64,000 nt of DNA from Allacma fusca (GCA_947179485.1 OX359245.1:9095001-9159000), one strand, 5' to 3'. Positions 36,207 to 48,889 are shown, counted from the stretch's first letter. The notes: generated by a model not told the origin, from the sequence alone. Made by a program: numbers and translations.

Positions 36207-38858
36207 ATGGTAAAGAAAAACAAATACCAGAAATATGGTGCATCTACAATTATTAAAATTCCAAGAAGATCGAGACATCGATTCCGACAGGTAAAATCCA
36301 AGTTGATATTATGTTACTACTTTTTCGATTGACTAATTATAAGAGTAATAGTAAAAGTTATTGAATTATGATTTTGGAATATTTATTATTCGCACTACCA
36401 TTTGTATATTATTAGGCACTTGAGGATGGTACTAGCACAAATAATCTTGCTGATTCGGTCCTCGGTTTCAGGATGTCTTCCAGTTTACCCCCAGTGTCAA
36501 GACCCCAAGTTATTTACACAGATGATTGCGATTATCTAGAGTCAGAGTATGAACCTAATGAAACATTTGAGGAGGTAAATGTATAAACTATTTGCAACGT
36601 TTCGTTCAGTGTTAAACTTTTATTTAACAATAATTTGGGTTCACGCATATTATATTTTGAACGTTTATAGAACAGTTCCAGTGGTGATGTGTCTTCTGAC
36701 GAAATTAATGACATTATTTATGTGTTCGTTATCCGTCATAATCTCACTAAAGCAGCCACACAGCACCTGCTTACTCTCATCCAAATGATAAATCCAGATC
36801 TGGTAGGCGTTGCATCAAGTATGTATGCTCTGAGAAAAAGGCTTCAAACAAGAAAATGGAATTCCAAAGCACATTATTTATGTAGTTGCTGTAAAATGTA
36901 CATTGGAACTTCCTGTACTAGCAAAAACTTCAAACGTTGTGATGCTGAGACAAATTACAAATGTTTGCAAGAAAAGAATAGTTACTTTTACCAATTCGAT
37001 ATTCGCAAAATTCTGCATTCCATTCTCGAGGGTCCAAAAGTTGCAGAGAATTTATATGAGAACTTAATCAAGCGGAATGAAAACGTCGGCACGAAGTTTT
37101 GAGAGATATTTATGATGGTGTATTATATCAACACATGAACATTCGGAGCTTCAATTTTACTTGTTCTGTTAATACATGTGGGGTTTCTCTATTTAAGTCT
37201 TCGAAGTTTAACTTCTATCCAATTCTTGTATCAATTAATGAGTTGAGCTACAGTGTGAGACGATCGAACACATTTATAGCCGCCCTTTGGTTTGGGCAAG
37301 GAAAACCTAACTTTGAAGCTTTTTTAAAACCCTTTGTGAAGCAGTGCAACGATTTATCTTTGGTGCCCTTTGAATGGAATCACAAAGACGACAAAATGCA
37401 AAGCTTGGTGTACTTTACAATATTTGTGGCCGACTCTGTAGCAAGGTGTTCTGTGCAGTGAATGCATCAATTTAATGGACAATACGGGTGTCCCTGGTGG
37501 TTATTAAAGGGTGAAAGTATCTGGTTAGATGAGGAACGAAGAAGTCGTAAATGGGTATTTAAATACGACGAAGCTCCTCTGCGATCACCAGAAAACTTTG
37601 TGGACCACCTTAGGCAATTACAGAATTTGCTGAGTGTTGGAAATAGTAGGGAAACAAATTTTATGGACGTCAAATCGGCGTCACAGTTGCTACTTCTTAA
37701 CCATTTTGACATTGTAAACGGATTTGTTTACGATATAATACATTCTGCTTTCCTCGGAGTGGTGAAAATGCTTACATGTTTTTGGTTTGATGCCTGCAAC
37801 CACGACTGGCCGTTCTACATTGGGAAAGATATTGAGAAAGTCGATAAAGTTTTAAACTCGTGTAGAGTTCCGTTTGACTACGATCGAGCGGTTCGGGCTA
37901 TGACTCATAGAACGTTTTGGAAGGCATCGGAGTGGAGGACTTGGTCATTTGTTTCTCCAACAGTTTTAAAAGGTATTCTTCCTGAAGTATACAGAAACCA
38001 CACCAACAAGCTATCAAATAGCTTAATGATTATGTCAGATTAGTCGATTACAATCGAAGATCTTGTTTACTGTGAGAATACACTCCGTGACTTTGTTCAG
38101 CAAACTCAGGATATTTACGGGGCTGAGGCTTGCTCATTTAATTTGCACATTTTACTCCATGCATCGAATTGCGTTAAAAACTGGGGGCCTTTGTGGTGCT
38201 ACTCGGCATTTCAGTACAAAAATTACAATGGAATTTTGAAAAAATTATGTCATGGTAGCAAGAAAATCATAACCCAGATGAAATCAAGAACAGAGGAACT
38301 ATTGGAGCTGCAAAAGCGCGGAAGAAACAATTTCAAAGACAAGGCAGCATCGGAATTTTTTCAATCGTTAATGTTCTCGAAACAATTTGTTCAGAAATTC
38401 AAGAAAATTTCCCACGTCATTTTTTTAGGGCCGTTCCAACAATATTTGTTTACTTCAGAAGAACAAAAAAACTAAATGATATGGGATTTGATTCTTCTCT
38501 AGGAGAAAGTTATAAAAAATGCTTGATTTACGGGAAACTATACAACCGATCTGATCAATGCACGTCACAACGAAATAATTCAATTGTTGTGACGCATGAT
38601 GGAAAGCTTTGGATCCTCCAAAAATTGATATATGTGTTAAGTAGTAATCAAGACGGTGCGGCTCAAGTAAGTAGAATTCACGGACAACCTAGCGCTGTCA
38701 ACTCTTATCTGACTAATGTTACGAATATCGAAGATGAATGGGTCCTTATTAAGCTGTCTTCAATCATACGACAAACATTTATAGTTATTTTTGAATCTGG
38801 AAACAATGGTAGAATTAAATACTTAGTGCGGCTTCCCAATACTAACGAGTTAGAATGA
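36207..38858 (+). pseudogene. Tnp2-type (CACTA/EnSpm) transposase, decayed
   Basis: This is the transposase that would cut and paste the element. Exon 1 (36207-36290, 28 codons, basic, KYQKYGASTI) ends before GTAAAA. Exon 2 (36416-36574, 53 codons, acidic end) ends before GTAAAT. Exon 3 starts at 36671. A cysteine-containing segment (CSCCKMY, then ETNYKC) is followed by the animal Tnp2 core: VSLFKSSKFNFYPIL near 37180, FGQGKPNFEAFLKPFV near 37290, and YGCPWWLLKGES near 37490. Farther on are HSAFLGVVK near 37740 and SFNLHILLHASNCVKNWGPL near 38135-38195, typical of the family's C-terminal part. Breaks: a frameshift near 37095, TGA at 37459-37461, TAG at 38041-38043, and a frameshift near 38476. 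Introns and frame breaks show a relic of a once spliced gene. Confidence 0.8.
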
Positions 38859-39654
38859 GTAAACAAATTGTTTGTAGATGAGAATGAATATTTTAATAAA
38901 TTTTTTTTAAAGTTAGATTGTCCAATTCTTGTCGCTTCATACGAAGGGATTTAAAATATTTTAATCTCATTTAAAATTCCATGAAGCATTGTTTGTGTGT
39001 ATTTGTGCACATTTTCCCTGTAATGCTATTGAAAAAATATTTTGTGCAGAGCTGTGCACAGTGTTGTGGGCAAAATATGTTTTGCTCACTATTGTTCACA
39101 ACATTTCCAAGCGGGTTGGACCATTTTGGTAACGGTTATACAATTAATTTTTGTGGTCTTTTCCTCAAGTCGAAAATTCTAATCTATTTTTAAAAAATTA
39201 GCAATTTTCGACGTTGAAAAAGCACTTATATTTTAGTTTTAATTTGGCAGTCCTATGTGTTTCAATAATAATTGAAAATGAGCTAAGAACCAGTATCGGA
39301 GTCCGCGGAAAATTATACACACTCCCTCCATGTCATGCGCAGAGCAATCTGAACATGTCTATAGTATCGGTGTTCTGAATGGGATTAGTAAAAAGAAAAG
39401 CTCTGATAATTTTCAGAGCAATACATTTTTGTGGAACGTTTTGTTATAAACAGTAGTAATAAGGTGAGTATTTAATTAACCATCAATACTTCGGTCGATT
39501 ATTTTTATATTTTATGTTATTAACCGATGCCTTTCAACTTGAAACAAATATCGTTATATTGTCCATCAATATCGTTATTGACATTTTTAGGATGAACGAT
39601 AACGATATTAACGATATTTAAAAAATGACCGATATGCCAATGCCTAATAACTAT

Positions 39655-40020
39655 ACGTTCCTATATAAATACACCAGTGATCGTTCACGTTTGGTCAATA
39701 AAACTCTTATAGAGACCGGTACGTATGAAATCGTGTGTCTAAGAATTCATCTTCTTACGTACATACAAACATATATCATTTTACACTGTTTGTGTTATAT
39801 TGATCTAAAGATTTAATAAAATTCCTCGTGCATAATCGTAATTTGTATGCGTACACAAATTTTTAAAAAAACATTTAGCGCATACAGAACTGAATGTGAG
39901 CCACAAATGCAACTATTATTGATAGGATAACCAAAAAATCATGGTCTATATACATATGTATTTGTATGTGCTCATACATACTTGAACAATTTAATGTTCT
40001 GAGGTCAAGCAAATAACTCG
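39655..40020. other. Non-coding DNA, nothing recognised
   Basis: Flank of the hAT element; no domain or paired end was seen. Confidence 0.3.
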
Positions 40021-41650
40021 ATATTTTTCTTAAATAATAGGCTTCTTAAGTTTTACCTGATTTGCCCCTACACAATATTTCAATTGTCGGGTGTCATTGG
40101 TTCGGCCAGTGATGACAGATACGCTGGCATCCTTGCAATCACAATGGGATCTTTCAGCTTGGCTTCGCCCCTAAAAACATGGAACTACAGATATATTTGC
40201 ATGAATGACAGCCCACAATTTTTTTTATATTTTTACTCGAAAACACTGAAGTCCCCCAGAAATGTGAAAAGTGTAGCAAATTCTGATACCTTTAAATCCA
40301 TTATTAAAAAATTATCAAAAATTCAAAACTTAACGAAGAATTCCATATTTTGACAAAAGTAAATCAAAATGTCAAATTTAAGCAATTTGAATTAAGGCAA
40401 ATTATATCTTCGATTCAGATTAAAGATTTGTGGATTTAATGCTTAAATTACATAAAATAATCAAAGGAAACGCACCCTAGCATTCAATTTGTATTTAACT
40501 TGTAGTGTAAGACGAAATTGCATTTTTAAAGTCATAATAATTGTTTCAAACCGTACAAAGTTCCAATTTACTCTGATTTGCTCGGTACAGTAACTTGTGT
40601 ATTGTCAATGCTAAAAAAATTAAATAATACAGGGACAATATTTTTACATTGCAGAAAACAATTGTTTAGTATGGATCTAGCGAGGTATGGATGATATGAG
40701 CTCAACCCGAAAACGCAGCCTAAATAAAGACATTTAATTTAATTTAATACAAGAAGCGTTAGTAAAATAGAACAAATTGCTCTCAATTTGCAAAGTCGTG
40801 TTCCATGTTTCCAACATTAACCATAGATTCAACATGGCAGTATATCTTCGCAACAACACAGCTTACATATCACAAAACATATTTCAACTGGCGTCTAACT
40901 CTGCCTGTTTTTATAACTTTATCCTGAATTTATTATCACAATTGTTTGCCTCTACAACCATTTCGCACAGGTGCTAAAACAAATTTGGTATGGGCTCCCA
41001 TTTTATATAGTTGCGTAATTTGAATTTGATTTGTTTTTCATTAAATGTGTGCTGAGACCATATTTAAATGCTTTTATTCGCAAAAGTTTTAAATTCGCTC
41101 CGGTTGTGAAACTCAAGTATACCGTAATTACTTGTACACTAATTGTTAGCAGATCGGTGTTAGAAATCGCCTTGTTAATTTCCATTTGAAGCCTTGGGTT
41201 TCAAATTTCGCGCGAAAACAAAATTTGCGGCATTTTTTAAACAATCATTATGCTGATATGTAATAACAACTATAATAATATAATATGTAAACTAATTTTT
41301 TCACAAATACAATAATTATTTTTATAAAAGTTTTATATTTTCATGATACTTTCTCATTTACTGTTTAATTCTATTTGAACCACTAGCAACGAGAATCATA
41401 ATAATTCATTTGAGCTTAACTGTTAATTCAAAGTACGAAACATATTGTGACGCAAGTTTATTTAATATTTCCAATAGTTTACATCCGAAGCGATTGTTTT
41501 TTTCCAAAGTTTCTAAAAACTATTTTTCCCACTTTCTTTACTTCTGCATATGCAACTTCTTTGACAAGTTATCATTGCGTAAAATGTTTGCCGAATATGT
41601 CAAACAGCTATTGAATGGCGTGGATGCTTTGTTAATTTAAAAACATATTT
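40020..41650. repeat. R1 duplication, copy 1 (uninterrupted)
   Basis: The unit starts near TTAAGTTTTACCTGATTTGC and includes TTCGGCCAGTGATGACAG, TTGTTTGCCTCTACAACCAT and TTGAATGGCGTGGATGC. It aligns with 42415-46390, but lacks the pogo-like element and the solo LTR found there. Open frames within it are short and not domain-like. The reading frame at 40084-40353 is shared only in part with 42434-42640. Confidence 0.75.
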
Positions 41651-42035
41651 GGAACCTGTTGAGTGTGAGTAGAAGAGAGTGGTGCAAAATAAGACACAGG
41701 TATAAACATGTACATGTCAAAAGAAGACAATTGCAAATGAGGACATGTTCAAAAATAAACATGGCCAAAAAAGCACAAATTTGTAATTTTTAAAAAAGAT
41801 TGACAAGCACAAATGTTTATTTCTGATTGGTGGTGATAAAATTAAAAACCTGTGCAAGATTATATCCTCATACTTTGGTTTACCAGGAATTGATTCCACT
41901 ACCAATGATAAATCATAACATTAGAAAATCCCATGCATAAAATTTATATTTTATTACACAATTAAATTTACCAAATAGCAATTAAGATCAATGTTTGTGT
42001 GAAATCATTCACAACAACCTCCAAAACTCTGATCA

Positions 42036-42230
42036 GCATTCTACTATTTTAGACAAGCCAAATTCTCTGATAAGAATTCTACTATATTTGGCAAGCTAAA
42101 ATCTGATCAGAATTCATTTATTTTTGACAAGCCAAATTCTCTAATAAGAATTCTCCTTTTTTTGACAAGCCAAAATCTCTAAACATAATTCATCTATTTT
42201 TGACAAGCTAAAATCTAATAAGAATTCTTT
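42036..42230. repeat. Tandem repeat, about 40-bp unit, 4-5 copies
   Basis: The unit GACAAGCCAAATTCTCT-(AT)AAGAATTC with a T-rich joint is repeated with small changes between the two R1 copies. Confidence 0.75.
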
Positions 42231-43378
42231 TTATATTAAAAAGTAAAAATTTTAAATCACGATTAGTTTCATTATTATCTGCTACGGTGGCTATACATTA
42301 CAAATACCTTGGTTATGGAATCTATTAATTCCAAAATGTAGTTCTAACACAATGAAAAAAACTTATTATAGATAGCGTAACCATAAAATCCTGGTTTATA
42401 TAATTAAGTAATTATTCTTAAGTTTTACCTAATTTGCCCCTACACAATATTGAATTGTCGGGTGGCATTGGTTCGGCCAGTGATGACGGATACGCCGGCG
42501 TCCTGGCAATCACAATGGGATCTTTCAGCTTGGCTTCGCCCCTAAAAACATGGAACTACAGATATATTTGCGCATATGACAGCCCAAATTTTTTTTTTAT
42601 AATTAGGTTTTCATTGAAAAACACTGAAGTCCCCCAGTAATGTGAAAAGTGGAGCAAATTATGGTACTTTTAAATCCATTATTCAAAAATCATCAAAAAT
42701 TCAAAACTTAACAAAGAATTCCATATTATGACAAAAGGTAATCAAAATGTCAAATTTAAGCAATTTGAGTTAAGGCAAATTAGATCTTCGATTCAGGTTA
42801 AAGATTTGTAGATTTAATGCTTAAATTACATAAAATAATCAAAGGGTGGGAACACTAGCATTCAATTTGTATTTAACTTGTAGTATAAGACGTAATTGCA
42901 TTTTCAAAGTCAAAATAATTGTTCAATAAAACAACGTTCCAATTTACTCTGATTTGCTCGGGAAAGTATCTTGTCTATTGTCAATGCTAAAACATGAAAT
43001 AATAGAGGGACAATTTTTTTACATTAAAGAAAACCATTTTTTAGTACAGTCAACTCTCGTTATAAGGGAATCTCTGGGGACTGGGATATTTTATCCCTTG
43101 TAAAAACTTTCCCTTATATGCATATAAGGGACAAATTCCCTTATAGTGTATGCTAGAAAATAATTAGTTCTAATTTGTAATCTCTTTTTAATCGTGCAGC
43201 ATTTGCTTCACCTTTTCTGTCCATAGTTTTATTCGGGAGAAGTTTGTAGAACAATGCCACTTTGAATAACTGTACGCCGGATGGTGGATAGCCACACTTT
43301 CTTAATTGTTTTCAGATTTAAATCTATCGTCACATGGTTTTCTAATTATTTTGACTCTGATTTTCTACTACTGTTCAC

Positions 43379-44511
43379 TAGGCCTCCGCACATGTACACT
43401 TTTATTAAACATGAACATGAACTTGAACATGAACATGAATTTTCATGTTTTACATGAGTTGTTTTCAAAATTACACGAATTAAATCATGTGATTCAAAAC
43501 GAATACTTGATTTTTATTTCATGTTAATAAAGCACACATGAACATGACATTTACATGAACATGAAAAGTGGCAATTTCAAGTACATGAACTGGACATGAA
43601 CATGTACATGAACATGATGACATGAACTAAATTTCAGAGTTATAAAGTTTATATTTAAGAAAGTACACAACAAGAGAGATTCGGATTCCAGCAATAAGGG
43701 AAAAACACTAGTTTGTTTAGCAAATGCTTCTGCAATTACACCCTGGTGGTCTGCGTCAGGTTCTTTCTTTAAATCAATTGATTTGTGATGCTGCACTAAA
43801 TGCCTTCTTCAATTTCCGGTTCCCGAATTTGCTTCAACTTTAAGAGAGTATCTAAAAACAAAGTATTCATTGTCCTTGCCGCTAACTAAATTGTATGTAC
43901 ACAATAATATATCTAGATATTTCCTTCCTCGGGTGTGAAATGATTATGTACACTTGATCGTTGTTTCTTGACGTTTTTAATGGCAATTCTTGGTGTTCTC
44001 CTGAAATGTCAATTTCCTGAATACTGCGACTTCCCGGTGCTTTTTCGGTCATATTTGAACCTTCTTTTTCCATAATAGTGTAAGTGCACAACTCAAAATG
44101 ACTGATACGATTCAAATGGAATAACATGTAGTCTACTGCCTCGTGGGTATAATGTATTGTCACTTTATTCAAATGTATGTCCAGCTTAATGCGCGAAAGG
44201 AATTGAACGACATGGAAACGTTTGGCTATTACTAGCATACTTTGTGGTGACATGAAAATATTCGTGTTTTTGAGCTTGAGTTCATGTCTTCCGCTTTTGT
44301 GAACATGAAATTGTACATGAAAATATTGTCATGTTTTCAAGGTAACCTGCACATGACATAAGACATGACTTGAAAAATCATGTCTGTTGTCAAGTATGTT
44401 TTAAATGCACATGAATGGTTTGTGATTTGATAATCAGATACATGAACATGAGTTGAAACATGAGTCAAACATGAAACATTCATGTCTGAGTTGTACATGA
44501 GCGGAGTCCTA
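43379..44511. mobile_element. hAT-like element, word ACATGAAC, with BED relic
   Basis: Ends TAGGCCTCCGCACATGTAC and, reversed, TAGGACTCCGCTCATGTAC are flanked by a perfect duplication CTGTTCAC (43371-43378 and 44512-44519). ACATGAACATG words fill 43410-43620 and 44255-44500 on the same strand. The interior carries a decayed hAT N-terminal coding segment on the minus strand. The element is nested in a pogo-like element. Confidence 0.9.
43551..44253 (-). pseudogene. hAT transposase N-terminal relic with BED-finger tail
   Basis: On the minus strand an upstream acidic segment (from the 44253 side; TEKAPGSRSIQEIDISGE) is followed, after stops and a frame change near 43800-43880, by YFVFRYSL and then RRHLVQHHKSIDLKKEP and IAEAFAKQTSVF. 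The RRHLVQHH part looks like the histidine end of a BED zinc finger. The following AF.KQTSVF resembles the linker that follows BED in hAT transposases. The cysteine half of the finger is not clear. The catalytic domain and dimerisation region are absent, consistent with internal deletion. Confidence 0.45.
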
Positions 44512-45498
44512 CTGTTCACAGTTGAATTTGCCAAATTTCTTAATTTACACACTTGGCTACGAAATTATATTCCTGTTTGAATATCAGATGTTGTCGATGC
44601 AATCTGTTCTAAAACCAAATGTCTACGATTTGCACTCATTGTGACATATTATAAGTAATTATTACAAGTTGAAGTAATTACATAATGAACACCATACCAT
44701 ACGAACATTAAAAATTACGGGATCAGTATGTATGGATTTTATTGAAACCAAGAAAAGATATAAATCGTTAAAAGCTATGATTGCGTAACATGAGCACAGA
44801 GTGCGGCTACATGATTTCAATTAATTAAAATCCCTTATAGGCATTCCATAGTACCCAGTATATGATCCAATATAGCGAGTCTACCCTTATATGAATATCC
44901 CTTATAAGCACTTTTCTTAGGCGGAAACGGACAAACTCATTCCATATAGCAAATTTTCCCTTATAAAGCCATCCCTTATAACGACAGTTGACTGCATCTA
45001 GCAAGGTATGGATGATATGGGCACAGTCCAAAAACTCAGCCTAAATAAAGATATTTAATTTAATACAAGAAGCGATAGTAAAATAGATAAATTGCTCTCA
45101 ATTTGTCAAGTCTTGTTCCGCATTTCCAACATTAAACTTAGATTCAACATGGTAGTATATCTTTTCAATTACACTACTGAAATATTACAAAACAAATTTC
45201 AATTGGCGTCTAACCCTGCCTGTTTTTATAACTTTGAGTAACATGAGTTTAGCAACACAATTGTTTGCCTCCGCAAACCATTTCGCACAGGTGCTAAAAC
45301 AAATTTGGTATGGGCTCCCATTTTAAATGCGCAATTTGAATTTGATTTGTTTTTCATTAACTGTGTGCGGATACCATACTTAGATGCTTTTATTCACAAA
45401 CGTTTTAAATTCGCATCGGTTGCGAAACTCAAGTATGCAGTAATTACTTGTACGCTAATTGTAAGCAGATCGGTAATAGAAAACTACGTGTTAATTTC

Positions 45499-45915
45499 TG
45501 AGAGTATTTATGAGAAAAGACAACAAGAGAGGATCGATTTAAATAATCAAGTTTAATAAGTAAAAAACAAAGTAAGAGGCACTATTCAGTTAAACAGAGT
45601 AGCAGTGTATATTAACCACACTGACTGTTGGAAGGTATCTACAGCTTATATAGGCCTTAGTCGAGTAAGATTCTTGAGCCTAGAAGTGAAAGTACTCTAA
45701 CAAGTACACAGGGTACTTGATGAGTCATACTACAATAATATGGTGTTGACTGAAGATTAATAATACTTCAATAGAATGTAATTCTATTGATATCGTTACA
45801 GATAGTCATATCTACTACTTAGTCATCAGTCAACCAGATGTATTATGGATACAAATATGAGTATATATATGTATGATTGCAAGAAATACTAGTAATAACA
45901 TGTATTTCTATCACA
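45499..45915. mobile_element. Solo LTR, 417 bp
   Basis: Compared with copy 1 of the R1 duplication this is a clean insertion. It starts TGAGAG and ends TATCACA. A perfect 5-bp duplication ATTTC flanks it at 45494-45498 and 45916-45920. TG...CA ends with a 5-bp duplication are those of an LTR retrotransposon. No internal coding region remains, so it is a solo LTR. The family is not identifiable from the LTR alone. Confidence 0.8.
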
Positions 45916-46390
45916 ATTTCCATTTTAAGCTTTGGGTTTCAAATTTCGCGCGAGAACAAAATTTTTTGAAAACATTAACATGCGGATATGTAATAAAAAC
46001 TATAATAATATAATATGTAAAATATTTTTTTTACAACTTCAATAATTATTTTTATAAAATTTTTATATTTTCCCGTAATTTTCTCGTGTACTGTTTAATT
46101 CCATTTTAACCACTAGGAACGGGAATAATCGGGATTCATTTGATAATCACTTCACTGATAATTCAAAGTACGAAACATATTGTGACGTAAGTTGTTTTTA
46201 ATATTTCCAATAGTTTAAATTCGAAGGGATCATTTTCTTTAGCAAAGTTTCTGAAACAATTTCCCACACTTTCTTTTCGTCTGCATTTGAGTTTTCTTTG
46301 ACAATTTATCTCCGCTTCGTGCATGCTGAATAGGTTAACCAACTATTGAATGGCGTCGATGCTTTGATAATTTAAAAACATTTGGAACCT

Positions 46391-48040
46391 GTTGAGTGTG
46401 AGGACTTATTGAATGTCAATTTAAAAATACCACAGCACTTTGGACATTTTTGTTCAGAGCTAGGAAGGCACAATAAGGCGTCTAAATTTCTGCATATCAA
46501 CTATGAAATTTTTAATTTCCAAACTGGGAACACAATTTCGATACACATTAAATCGAGCATTGAAATCCGCTTCACCGTTTAGAATGTCTTAATTCCTTAC
46601 ATTGAGAAAGTTCGTTGTGGTCCTTGAGAGTACGGAACAAGAAATTTAGAAAACTTATTTGTGGTCTGGAAAGCCCGTAAGAAGTACGCAGGTTAAATAC
46701 TTGCAAATTTAAGGCTTAAATTACAAAAAATAACCATAGGGAACCGGCGCGAGTATTAGATTCGTTTTAGCATTTAGTATATCGCTTATTGCATAAACTA
46801 GTCAATTAGAGGGCGTATCTAACGTTGAGTCTATTTGATCCTGTTATTCAACCGAAATTTTCACGACAAAATATTCTCTGTGGCGTTAGTACTGAAATAT
46901 TTTAAAAGTATTCCGGTACAATTTATATTTGCACGTTTCATAAAACTTTTTTATACTAATTCAATTTGGAAGTTAATATTATAAAAAGGCTGAACAGAAA
47001 TTAATTAAAGGTATTACTTTTTAAAACTAGCTTGATTACTTCTTTTTGTTGTCACTTCGTCAATTTTGATTGGAACAGAAATTGAAGTTTGCGCTCCAAT
47101 TTTTCATACAAACCAGTAATTTTTATTTAAAATTGTGGAATCGACGGTAACTTTAAAAAAACATTAGTATGGTCAGGATATGTGTCAAAAACCTATTGGT
47201 AGATATATGTTTTTGGAAACAGAAAATTACTTTATAAGAAGCTAGGAAGAAATTCCAAATTAGGACAGAAAATTATTTACTACTTTTGGTTATGCGACGC
47301 AAATCCCTGATCTGATTTTTCCCCAAAATTCTGGGAATGCAGAGCCTCACGTACAGATAAGTACATTATTTGGACTATTATAATATAAATAAGAATAGAA
47401 CCTCACAAAACAATTTCAATCCAGAAAGATTTCATTTTAGAGGTCATTTTGGAGAGTATTCGAATTTAAGCCAAAATTTCACAGTCGAGCAAATCGGGAC
47501 CTAATCTCATCCTAATTCTCATTAGCAGGATATAAAACAAATGGGGTCGAAGTAAGTAAAGTAACATTCCAAACACACGTCAACACAGGAATTTTATTTT
47601 TTAAATGTTTTTAAAGAATAGTCTGTCGGATAAGCGTATTCAAACAAAAATTATAATTTCATCTTACAACAAGTTTTGAAGACTTGTTTACCAATTTTGA
47701 AGGCTTTTACAACTTGACTTTACCTTCACAAATTATTTCCAACATCCCGTGAAAAGTTAAAGAATGGCGTCCAAGCACTTTTTTTAAAATAGTACCTCTT
47801 GGAGCATGAATATTGAGCGTTTTATTGGAAAATATTCAAATTTCGTTTTTGGAATCTACGAAACCCCAAACTAGTAAATGACATTGATCAAATTTGCAGT
47901 CTGAAATACTCTGTAATTTCAGTTACCGGGTTGCATTTCGTGTCCGCAATTATTGACCAATTTCTTTCCAATTCCAATATTTGCGCCCAAATATTCATTA
48001 GCTCAAAATATTACTTGAAACATTTTTAGTCACATAAATA
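46391..48040. other. Old non-coding DNA
   Basis: No domain-like frame, RNA gene or paired ends were found. The part from about 47520 to 48040 recurs at about 56200-56700 (AGTAAGTAAA, then GTCTGTCGGATAAGC). Confidence 0.4.
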
Positions 48041-48780
48041 AAATAACGTAAAGTTGTTTTAAAAAAGCGCTTTATTCCAGAATAATTCAATGTATTAAAC
48101 TTTTAATGTCATTGATTTTTACAAACATCCCTTAAAATTTTGAAATTACATTTTAAATCTTGATCGGGGTTTTTTAAGACTACAAATAACGTAAATTTCC
48201 ATATAGCAGGAGCAGTAAATCAAGGTATATGAGAATATATATATATACAGGCCTGTGTATGTACATGTATGCATATTTTTAGGACGAAAGAAACTCATTT
48301 TACGTCGTCTCCAGTTTAGGAAAATTAATAATAAGAATAGTTTAATTCAAACAGAGCCACATCATGCGCACGTGTTTCACAAATTGTGACCCAATATGAC
48401 TTTCAAAAACGTAATTTTCTTATGGGATTTAACATACGAAGGTTTAATTCAAACATGGGGAAGCCATTAATTATTGGAAAAAGAGTCAAACATATTGGGG
48501 TAAATTTTATAAGGGATATAAAAGCAGACGTAATTTTCAGGTATATTAGAAATATCCGTTTATTTTTTTTACAAAGGTCAAAATGCACTTTTGTTGTTGG
48601 TACAGCAAATTTTTGGACCCACACAGAGGTGCAGGGGTCGTCCCTCCATTACCACAATGTTGAGAGTGCTGACATATTTTTCACTGCTATATACAGTGAT
48701 GGGGAAGTAAGACCTTATTATTTTTCGAAAACGACGTCTAGCAAAATCCCCACTTCATCTAACGAAAGTTTCTAATTATT
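48040..48780 (+). repeat. R3 repeat, copy 1, with shared open frame
   Basis: This block is strongly similar to 63270-63970 and more weakly to 56680-56880. The open frame at 48386-48775 (129 codons) aligns with that at 63648-63968. The last part, GAGGTGCAGGGGTCGTCC and about 70 bases around it, is nearly identical in both copies. I recognise no protein domain, and the frame may simply be open by chance within a conserved DNA repeat. Confidence 0.7.
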
Positions 48781-48889
48781 ACACGTACTGATCTACAGCT
48801 TTGAAAGTTATTTCTATCAAATATACAAACCGCTCTAGCTCTATTTTTTAAAAAGTTGCCCTTGCTGTGAAGTGCTGAAATTAATGTCA

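Larger units (their letters stand above)
33426..39115. mobile_element. CACTA/EnSpm-type (Tnp2) transposon, decayed
   Basis: CCCGCTTGGAAAT at 33426-33438 is matched inverted at 39103-39115 and encloses a divergent gene pair: a BEN-domain gene on the minus strand and a Tnp2-type transposase on the plus strand. TTGTGCACAA-type words lie inside both ends (33440-33630 and 39000-39100). A 2-bp TT flank on both sides may be the duplication. The ends do not start with CACTA, so membership rests on the transposase. Weak similarity continues a little outside the 13-bp repeat, so the true ends may lie slightly farther out. Confidence 0.65.
32468..39646. mobile_element. hAT-like element, word CGATAT, split by a CACTA-like insertion
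   Basis: Ends read TAGGCATTGGCATACCGATAT (first 20 shown in part) and, reversed, TAGGCATTGGCATATCGG. A perfect 8-bp duplication ATAACTAT flanks them at 32460-32467 and 39647-39654. CGATAT/CGATAA/TATCGT words fill 32480-32585 and 39530-39625. About 1.49 kb belongs to this element; the 5.69 kb between 33426 and 39115 is a later CACTA-like insertion. No hAT transposase was found in the hAT part. Confidence 0.82.
43047..44994. mobile_element. pogo/Tigger-like element with a hAT element inside
   Basis: Ends CAGTCAACTCTCGTTATAAG and, reversed, CAGTCAACTGTCGTTATAAG match except for one base. The left flank ends in TA, the usual Tc1/mariner-pogo target. On the right TA is lost, and comparison with copy 1 (GTATGGATCTAGC at about 40670) indicates a small deletion there. 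Subterminal zones repeat CCCTTATA. About 0.8 kb is the element itself; the rest is the hAT insertion at 43379-44511. No transposase is visible. Confidence 0.72.
42415..46390. repeat. R1 duplication, copy 2 (interrupted)
   Basis: It is collinear with 40020-41650 but broken by a pogo-like element at 43047-44994 and a solo LTR at 45499-45915. Copy 1 acts as the uninserted reference for both insertions. Confidence 0.75.

Noticed and set aside
32462-39652. A 4-bp AACT duplication around ATTAGGCATTGG ends, suggesting a non-hAT element
   Set aside because: Shifting the ends to TAGGCATTGGCATA gives a perfect 8-bp duplication ATAACTAT, which fits the other hAT-like elements and explains AACT as part of it.
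42050-42230. Regular repeat as a CRISPR-like array
   Set aside because: Units are directly adjacent without unique spacers, diverged from each other, and the context is a eukaryotic repeat-rich genome.
43388-44500. ACATGAAC, TACCCG and similar arrays as simple microsatellites or telomere-like repeats
   Set aside because: They are degenerate, stop at defined terminal repeats with 8-bp duplications, and occur as left and right pairs in each element.
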